Assembly: GCA_002167265.1 (NCBI GenBank)
Contig: NHDJ01000039.1
Coordinates: 9,149-15,817 of the forward strand
Direction: 5' to 3'
Origin: Verrucomicrobia bacterium TMED56
GTDB lineage: Bacteria; Verrucomicrobiota; Verrucomicrobiia; Opitutales; Seribacteraceae
Length of the DNA: 6,669 nt
This document shows positions 1 through 4,900 of the stretch, one piece after another. Each line of letters begins with the position of its first letter. Position 1 is the first letter of the stretch. Under the pieces are notes generated by a model. It was not told where the DNA came from, ran no database searches, and saw nothing but the letters and a program-made list of their open reading frames with translations. A program made the translations under genes and the position numbers.

Positions 1-107
1 AGCATGGTGGTAACCATAAAATAAATAAGCAGTAGGAAAGTTACATCGATCATTGGAGTTAAATCAACTTCATCAACTTCTCCCAAAATATTTTTTAAAA
101 CATTCAT
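1..107 (-). CDS. ExbD/TolR-family protein, second copy (5' part only)
   Basis: The first 35 codons of another ExbD/TolR protein, cut by the left edge of the window. The translation starts MNVLKNILGEVDEV and continues DLTPMIDVTFLLLIYFMVTT, the same signature as the preceding gene, with the proton-carrying Asp at residue 21. The ATG at 107 is the only workable start: the other nearby ATG, at 103, is in a frame that stops two codons later. The 19-base gap to the first exbD holds no clear Shine-Dalgarno. Identity in the shared motif is high, but the N-termini differ and codons have diverged, so this is an established paralogue rather than a fresh duplication. The periplasmic domain is out of view, so completeness cannot be judged. 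Confidence 0.9.
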   Translation of the reverse strand, partial: MNVLKNILGEVDEVDLTPMIDVTFLLLIYFMVTTM

Positions 108-126
108 GCTTTACAGATGACTCACA

Positions 127-537
127 CTAACCAGCAGTCTGCCAGGTTCCAAAAATTATGTCAGCTTGGCCAGCATTTCCAATTTCCTTCATAGCATCCT
201 GCACAACAGCATGAGTCACTTTTGGATGTACTCTTAGAAAAACCTTCCATTCAGGATTTTTTTTCACACACCATCCAATTTGAGACATTTCAATTAAAGC
301 CTCACCCCAGTAAATTTTTTGACCCTCTGGAGTTTCATCGATCGAGATAATTGTCCTCGAAGGCGGAGCTTCCTCTACTTTCGAATTACCGGCAACCGCT
401 AATGCTGATAGCTCAATATATTGTTCAGACATCCTTTGCGCCACCACCATAAAAAAAACAATTAGCAGAAACACCACATCAATCATAGGGGTGAGATCTG
501 GACTGTCGTTAGTCTCTGGTGGCTGAAATCCCTTCAT
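127..537 (-). CDS. exbD: ExbD/TolR-family biopolymer transport protein, first copy (136 aa)
   Basis: Single-pass inner-membrane protein that partners ExbB; its transmembrane Asp carries the proton in this family. The short cytoplasmic N-terminus (1-14) leads into the signature DLTPMIDVVFLLIVFFMV at 14-31. Asp20 corresponds to the essential D25 of E. coli ExbD. A periplasmic domain at about 43-136 shows the usual ExbD/TolR pattern: RTIISID strand, IYWGEALI, a helix at 82-92, WKVFLRVHP strand, the VVQDAMKEIGNAGQ helix and a final ADIIFGTW strand. The length matches typical ExbD/TolR (about 140 aa), so it appears complete. The start ATG at 537 is close to the signature, as expected; it is preceded by only a weak, distant purine stretch. 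It lies 36 bases after exbB and 19 bases before a second exbD-like gene, so it is one of a tandem pair. Confidence 0.96.
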   Translation of the reverse strand: MKGFQPPETNDSPDLTPMIDVVFLLIVFFMVVAQRMSEQYIELSALAVAGNSKVEEAPPSRTIISIDETPEGQKIYWGEALIEMSQIGWCVKKNPEWKVFLRVHPKVTHAVVQDAMKEIGNAGQADIIFGTWQTAG

Positions 538-573
538 GGCGAATTGTCGCTGCCTGCAATTAAAGGAAAAGGA

Positions 574-1401
574 TTATTGAGCAGGAGGAGGGATCTCAGC
601 TGCAGGAGGTAGATTGGGATCTTGCTGGTCTTCCTCATAATATTCCTCACCTCCTTCTTCAGAATCAAAACCTCCTCTAGCAGCACGGACCAGTGTAAAA
701 ACCATTTCACCTGCCACTTGGTTGACTGAGGCAACAATGTTACCAAACTTAGTTTTGTAGAGAAAGTAAGCAATAAGAGTTGGAATCGCAACCACCAAGC
801 CAGCAGCAGTGGTCCATAACGCACTACCAATGTTACCGGCCATTTGCTTACTTGATTCGCCACCCATTCCAGATTCAGTAAGAACATTAAATGCACCGAT
901 CATACCAGTCACAGTTCCAAGCAGGCCAATCATTGGTGCAATAGAGCCGATTGTATTCAGCAGATTAATCCAAGTGAAGGGTTTGGATAATTCAAGACCA
1001 GATGCTTCTTCCAGACCTTTTTCAATCGATTCGATATCAAGCTCGTCATCTTGGATTCTCTCCAAACCTCCTTTGAGCACTCCGGTGACCGGTAATTTGT
1101 ATTGGTCACATAATGCTTTGGCTCCTTCAATATTTAAGCTCTGCAATTCCTGCATTATAGGTTGCACAACATCGTCTTTAATGAAGGCTTTCCTCCGAAT
1201 GGCCAAACCGTTGTAGATAATAAGTGCAAATCCTCCAACTACCATTATTGAAAACGGGGCAATGAAAATGCCCAATGAATCAACCAATTGATCTCCAAAA
1301 CTTTTAGTTTGAGCCTGGGCAACTGAAACCAGGAGATCTGGACATAGCATTGAAAAAATAAGGGTCAGTAAGAAAAAGATTCGAGCGTTTCCGTTTTTCA
1401 T
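574..1401 (-). CDS. exbB: MotA/TolQ/ExbB-family proton channel subunit (275 aa)
   Basis: Inner-membrane subunit of a proton-motive-force-driven motor. In the family, five copies surround a dimer of ExbD/TolR and turn proton flow into work across the periplasm. Residues 1-30 are an extra hydrophobic, signal-like segment ending AQA, followed by TM1 at about 44-66. A cytoplasmic domain spans 70-140. TM2 lies at 143-172 with the hallmark IAPMIGLLGTVTGMIGAF (Thr163), and TM3 at 190-215 with LWTTAAGLVVAIP (Thr198). Thr163 and Thr198 match the conserved channel threonines of E. coli ExbB (T148, T181). The C-terminal tail is unusual: acidic at 246-261, then proline-rich, ending EIPPPAQ. The ATG at 1401 lacks an obvious Shine-Dalgarno. 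ExbD genes follow directly. Family assignment is secure. Whether it serves TonB, a Tol-like system or another machine cannot be told, so the symbol marks the family, not proven orthology. Confidence 0.96.
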   Translation of the reverse strand: MKNGNARIFFLLTLIFSMLCPDLLVSVAQAQTKSFGDQLVDSLGIFIAPFSIMVVGGFALIIYNGLAIRRKAFIKDDVVQPIMQELQSLNIEGAKALCDQYKLPVTGVLKGGLERIQDDELDIESIEKGLEEASGLELSKPFTWINLLNTIGSIAPMIGLLGTVTGMIGAFNVLTESGMGGESSKQMAGNIGSALWTTAAGLVVAIPTLIAYFLYKTKFGNIVASVNQVAGEMVFTLVRAARGGFDSEEGGEEYYEEDQQDPNLPPAAEIPPPAQ

Positions 1402-1466
1402 AGATTTTTATTTGTGATTGTAAGAAAGTCTTAAAATGTCAGTTTGGTCAATAGCAGGATTTGAAG
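1402..1466 (-). other. Intergenic gap between the 411-aa TPR gene and exbB
   Basis: This is the largest non-coding gap in the window, 65 AT-rich bases. It holds a weak inverted repeat (TAAGA-AAG-TCTTA, 1421-1433) without a GC stem and with no following U-run convincing enough for a terminator. A TACAAT hexamer sits on the minus strand at 1422-1417, but no -35-like box is found at a normal distance. No regulatory element can be supported, and read-through into exbB is the simplest view. Confidence 0.5.
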
Positions 1467-2702
1467 CTAAGCTGGCGGTGGGAGGTTGGCCAGTTTTTCC
1501 TGACTAAGCTTTTCCCATTTTGTGGATTTGTAGAAGATGAGTATTTGCTTATAAACATTCCGGGCAGCGTCATGTAGCTCAAGGTTTTCATAGGCTTCTC
1601 CAGCCATGATCAAGGATTCTGGTAACCACTCAAGGCCCACTCTCGCATTTACAATTCCTTCGGTTACTTCAAGAACGGATTGACGGTAGTAATCAGATGA
1701 TTTGTCGGTATCGCCTGCAGCTTCATACTGGCGTGCATATTGCACTCGTACGAGTGATCGAATAAGCTTGTAGAGAGAGTATTCATTGGACTGCCGGTCT
1801 GGTGGAGATTCATCGATTTTCTTTAAAGATTGCAAAGCAGTATTGAACATCTTTCCGGCAGCGGTTGCATACTTTTTATCGCGAGCAGCGAATTTGATAT
1901 AAGTTTCATAGTTCTTAATGTAACAATAGATAGGCCATAGTTTAAGAACAGTCTTGTAAGGGCTGTCCAAAGACTTAGCAACAATAGGGCCCAACCTCGC
2001 GTATTCTGAGATAGCTTCGTTGTAGAGACCCTGATCACGAAGGGAGTTGGCCAATCTCAAATAAGACGCATGATCAGCACTGTCATCTCTAATTTGTACT
2101 CTTTGCAATAAGGCTCTAGCTGTCTTAGCTGATTTGGGATTTTGGGCAATTAATTTGCCGGCCAAATCTAATGAAGCTTCAGAAAATTCCCGATACCCGT
2201 ATTCGTCGAGTTTAGCAAGGTTCAATCGGGCTAGAACATAAAAGGCTTCGTTATACTGCTCCATTCCGATTAATGCCTTAACAAAATTCAAGCAATCATC
2301 ATGGACTGAAAAGAATTCGAAGGGTATGTCCAAATATCTTAAAAGCTTGTAAATTACAGGGCGGACTGCTTGTAAAAGTTTTGGGTCATCGTACTGCTCA
2401 TTGGCTAGCTGATTAATCGCTACCCTCTCCTTGCTAGGCCACTCATAAAGAAATCTTCTAATATTTTGTCTTTTCAGGCCCCTGAGCTCAAGTTCCATTC
2501 GGGCTTGACCTTGTTTTGCATAAATAATCCCCTTGGTCGAATCAACTCCCAGCAAACTAATGGGTTGTGGCTTAAGTCCGTAATAAATTTTTACCGGTAA
2601 TTCGCCTGCATGGACTTTAAAATAATCTTGATTCTGTTGCCCAAAAACACTTGTTGCAACAAGCAAGAGGAGTGTTAAAGGGTAAAGACGGTAATTTTTC
2701 AT
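1467..2702 (-). CDS. Secreted TPR-like protein with N-terminal beta-type domain (411 aa)
   Basis: No named family is recognised. Starting at the ATG at 2702 gives a clean signal peptide: MKNYR, a Leu-rich core, then SVFG with cleavage before Gln22. A longer reading from 2783 would add 27 charged residues ahead of it and is rejected. Residues 30-80 look beta-rich (alternating hydrophobics such as VKIYYGL and GIIYAKQGQARMELEL), followed by helical repeats from about 92 to the end. TPR-like pairs are best seen at 140-185, 213-240 and 328-392 (for example YEAAGDTDKSSDYYRQSV and AGEAYENLELHDAARNVYKQIL). The protein ends in NLPPPA. It begins with an ATGA overlap with the lipoprotein gene, implying coupled translation; only a weak purine-rich stretch (AGAGAAAG) precedes the start. 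ExbB follows 65 bases downstream. Predicted periplasmic, as it lacks a lipobox or further membrane segments. A partner of the ExbB/ExbD motor is plausible from context only. Confidence 0.92.
   Translation of the reverse strand: MKNYRLYPLTLLLLVATSVFGQQNQDYFKVHAGELPVKIYYGLKPQPISLLGVDSTKGIIYAKQGQARMELELRGLKRQNIRRFLYEWPSKERVAINQLANEQYDDPKLLQAVRPVIYKLLRYLDIPFEFFSVHDDCLNFVKALIGMEQYNEAFYVLARLNLAKLDEYGYREFSEASLDLAGKLIAQNPKSAKTARALLQRVQIRDDSADHASYLRLANSLRDQGLYNEAISEYARLGPIVAKSLDSPYKTVLKLWPIYCYIKNYETYIKFAARDKKYATAAGKMFNTALQSLKKIDESPPDRQSNEYSLYKLIRSLVRVQYARQYEAAGDTDKSSDYYRQSVLEVTEGIVNARVGLEWLPESLIMAGEAYENLELHDAARNVYKQILIFYKSTKWEKLSQEKLANLPPPA
2699..2702 (-). other. ATGA stop/start overlap, genes 2-3
   Basis: The ATG of the 411-aa gene overlaps the TGA stop of the lipoprotein gene as ATGA. 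With only a weak purine stretch upstream, translation of the downstream gene probably depends on ribosomes terminating on the lipoprotein gene (inference). Confidence 0.88.
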
Positions 2703-4900
2703 TTTAGAAACTTTCTCTGCCAATCCGCATACTGTTTTTCGATCATCGAGACTTGTCCACCTTGTCCACCTTTTTCGTAACATCCAATTGCCTGTTCGTA
2801 GGACTTAGGTGCCCACTTCAAAGCACTTGGAAAGTTTAATGTGGTTTCGAGATACAAAAAAGCTGCACCAGCATGGTCTTTTTGATTTTTTCTGCATTCT
2901 CCCATCATAAATGATGATTCCGCACGTTTGTCCAAGGTTGCTTCCGTATTTCCTCGTATTTCCTCAAAGGAAGAAATTGCTTTCTCCCAAGCTGTTGGAT
3001 CTTTCGTAGATTTGGCTACTTCAAAAAAAGAATAACCTCTTCTCATACGAGCATCATCAGAGTTAACATGCCAGGAAGAATTTGTTAATGCGGCATCAAA
3101 ATACAGAGCAGCAGACTGATAATCTCTTTCTTTTTCCTTTGCCTGTCCTAAGAGATAATTAGCATCAAAAAGAAACTCTCCACCAGATTCTCCATAAACA
3201 TCCACTAATTGTTCCATAGCCGCAACTGCATCGTCCAATGAATTCTGAGCAATCATCTTTTCTGCCATCCAGACAAGAACACCAGGGCTAGCGTCCGCAA
3301 AGTCACTGATTTGTGGATTGTATGTACCAGCAACTCTTGAACCGACCGCATCCAATGCGGCACGCATTCTTAACTCTAGAGTTTTTTGATCTGAATCGGT
3401 CGCCTGCTGTAGAAGTTTTGCAAATGCATTAGCTGGAGAATTTTCACTGGGAAAATTATTTTGATAATCGATGTATTTTGCTAAATATCCCTTGAATTTT
3501 GCAGCATGATCTGGATTAACAAAAATTGCACCCTTTAGTCGGGCAACCTCACTGTATATTTTAGGATCCATGCCTTCGAAATTAGCATTTAGGAAAGGAA
3601 GGAGCTTTCTTCTGTCCTTAACAATTTCTTCAACTGTGCCATCGTGAGTTTCTGTTATTCCCTTACGATTTGTATATGCAAAGGAAACAGGTTCATCGGG
3701 TGTTTGTAGCTTTTTCAGTAAATTTAAAGTTGATCCGTAAAGCTTTTCATATTCCAGGTACTTTTTCGTGTACTGCTTGAGGATTTCATCAACCCCCACA
3801 CTTTTAGGGTCATTACCAAGTTGCTCTATATTTTTGTAATACATTTCGAGCATCTCTGACGGTCGCCCCTGTTTCTCGCATGCAAAACCGACTTTTTCAG
3901 TTGCTTGAGAAATTCTTGCACCTTTCGTATCAGCATACTGAGAATTGTATTCTCTGTAAAGATTCTCGATATCGAGGTAGGATTCAAATGTGGCAAGGTC
4001 GAAAAGCTCCCCGAAGTCGAGTTGATTATCCCCGTTTAAATCATATTCTTCAAACTCTTTAGATGCATTGATTTCTGCACTTGTAAATTCATTTTTTTGG
4101 AGGCTGTCATCTTTATTCTTATCAAATGTGTAATAAAAGTTTACCAAACCTTCAGGATTTTCGGCAACCCTTTCCAGCAGTCCGCCCTCATTGAAAGTAG
4201 CATCTGAGATAAGTCCGATATTATCAGATTTAATTCGGACCATTTTGTAATTTTTGCGGGCATTGGCGATTTGCTCGAAAGAAGGTTGTTCGTCTGGACT
4301 AACTTCACTAATCGAAAGATCTCCAAGACTTAAATAAACTTCCGCTACCAGTTTATCATCTGGAAAATCCAACGCGAACTGTTCAAATAATCGAATTGCA
4401 TTCTTATTGTCTTCTGAACCTTGAAACGCAACAGCCAAGCGGAATGTAGCGTCTTTGGCATACTCCTCGTCTGGATAAAAACGTGCAATTCCGCCATTCT
4501 GCCATTTATCGTTAATACTTTCCTTGCCTAAGGAAATAACTTTTCCACCACCCGTTCGGTCGGTAATTTTCCAAGATACTCCATCATTCCACATCGAAAA
4601 GCCCTCTTGATTTTCATAAACTGCTTTGCCATTTTTTTCTTCACCAGTTGGCAAATAAACTCCATTTGGGCTGGGTACTGCTTTGGGCTTCTCTGGAGTT
4701 GCAATTTCATCTTGTTTTACCGGAGGAGGCGTATTCTCAGCAGGCGTTGATGGCGGCATCCCATCGCCTCCTACATTGCTATCCTGCTTATTTTCAGACT
4801 GCCCGCCTTGCTCTTCCTCCCCACCGCAAGCAGAAAGGAACAATACAAGAATAACTGAAAAGATTGAAAAACTTAATGCCACAAAATTTTGCAATTTCAC
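2699..4900 (-). CDS. TPR lipoprotein with beta-type module and EF-hand pair (733 aa)
   Basis: Exported lipoprotein. Residues 1-24 are a lipoprotein signal peptide with lipobox L22-S23-A24-C25. Gly at +2 would favour outer-membrane sorting by the E. coli Lol rule (inference). Residues 26-76 are a low-complexity Glu/Gly/Pro linker. Residues 79-128 form a compact module with NG-x-Y, G-E, NG, VY and W-x-I landmarks. A TPR-like pair follows at about 147-195 (YAKDATFRLAVAF, then AIRLFEQFALDFPDD), resembling CpoB/YbgF or BamD-type repeats. Two EF-hand loops lie at 260-271 and 287-298. More helical repeats fill 310-530, and clear TPRs occupy about 540-728. The start is GTG at 4900, supported by a strong Shine-Dalgarno and by the intact signal peptide. 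It overlaps the upstream stop (GTGA) and the downstream start (ATGA), so all three TPR genes appear coupled. Likely an outer-membrane-anchored scaffold working with the downstream proton-driven motor; the exact role is unknown. Confidence 0.95.
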   Translation of the reverse strand: MKLQNFVALSFSIFSVILVLFLSACGGEEEQGGQSENKQDSNVGGDGMPPSTPAENTPPPVKQDEIATPEKPKAVPSPNGVYLPTGEEKNGKAVYENQEGFSMWNDGVSWKITDRTGGGKVISLGKESINDKWQNGGIARFYPDEEYAKDATFRLAVAFQGSEDNKNAIRLFEQFALDFPDDKLVAEVYLSLGDLSISEVSPDEQPSFEQIANARKNYKMVRIKSDNIGLISDATFNEGGLLERVAENPEGLVNFYYTFDKNKDDSLQKNEFTSAEINASKEFEEYDLNGDNQLDFGELFDLATFESYLDIENLYREYNSQYADTKGARISQATEKVGFACEKQGRPSEMLEMYYKNIEQLGNDPKSVGVDEILKQYTKKYLEYEKLYGSTLNLLKKLQTPDEPVSFAYTNRKGITETHDGTVEEIVKDRRKLLPFLNANFEGMDPKIYSEVARLKGAIFVNPDHAAKFKGYLAKYIDYQNNFPSENSPANAFAKLLQQATDSDQKTLELRMRAALDAVGSRVAGTYNPQISDFADASPGVLVWMAEKMIAQNSLDDAVAAMEQLVDVYGESGGEFLFDANYLLGQAKEKERDYQSAALYFDAALTNSSWHVNSDDARMRRGYSFFEVAKSTKDPTAWEKAISSFEEIRGNTEATLDKRAESSFMMGECRKNQKDHAGAAFLYLETTLNFPSALKWAPKSYEQAIGCYEKGGQGGQVSMIEKQYADWQRKFLK
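2752..2772 (-). repeat. Short tandem repeat (9-base period) inside the lipoprotein gene
   Basis: The plus-strand unit CTTGTCCAC occurs twice in perfect tandem at 2752-2769, and the period continues for three more bases. On the coding strand it encodes GGQ-GGQ, residues 711-716, a glycine-rich loop just before the last helix. The period is a multiple of three, so a unit gain or loss by slippage would keep the frame. Confidence 0.8.
4897..4900 (-). other. GTGA stop/start overlap, genes 1-2
   Basis: The GTG start of the lipoprotein gene and the TGA stop of the upstream TPR gene share the minus-strand bases GTGA. Such 4-base overlaps commonly couple translation of adjacent genes. Here a strong Shine-Dalgarno also allows direct initiation. 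Confidence 0.9.

Noticed and set aside
582..610. AGGAGG-like strings on the plus strand
   Set aside because: They are the complement of proline codons in the exbB tail and precede no plausible plus-strand gene.
534..896. Minus-strand open frame of 120 codons
   Set aside because: Overlaps exbB and the exbD start in another frame; Leu/Trp-rich, with no recognisable domain. A shadow of exbB.
809..1216. Plus-strand open frame of 135 codons
   Set aside because: Antisense to the conserved ExbB channel domain; composition is that of a reverse-complement shadow.
1421..1433. Inverted repeat TAAGA-AAG-TCTTA upstream of exbB as a terminator or operator
   Set aside because: Five AT-rich pairs with a 3-base loop are too weak, and no terminator U-run fits; likely chance in AT-rich DNA.
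1417..1442. Possible promoter for exbB (TACAAT with CTGACA upstream, minus strand)
   Set aside because: The spacing is only 14 bases, and the alternative TTGACC lies 23 bases away; neither fits a sigma70 promoter.
2703..2783. 27-codon N-terminal extension of the 411-aa gene (open back to 2783)
   Set aside because: It would lie inside the lipoprotein gene, encodes a charged stretch that would bury the signal peptide, and the ATGA overlap start at 2702 gives a clean exported protein.
2945..2966. Near-repeat of GTATTTCCTC on the plus strand
   Set aside because: Two short copies within coding sequence (around EEIRGNTEA); explained by codon similarity, with no further copies.
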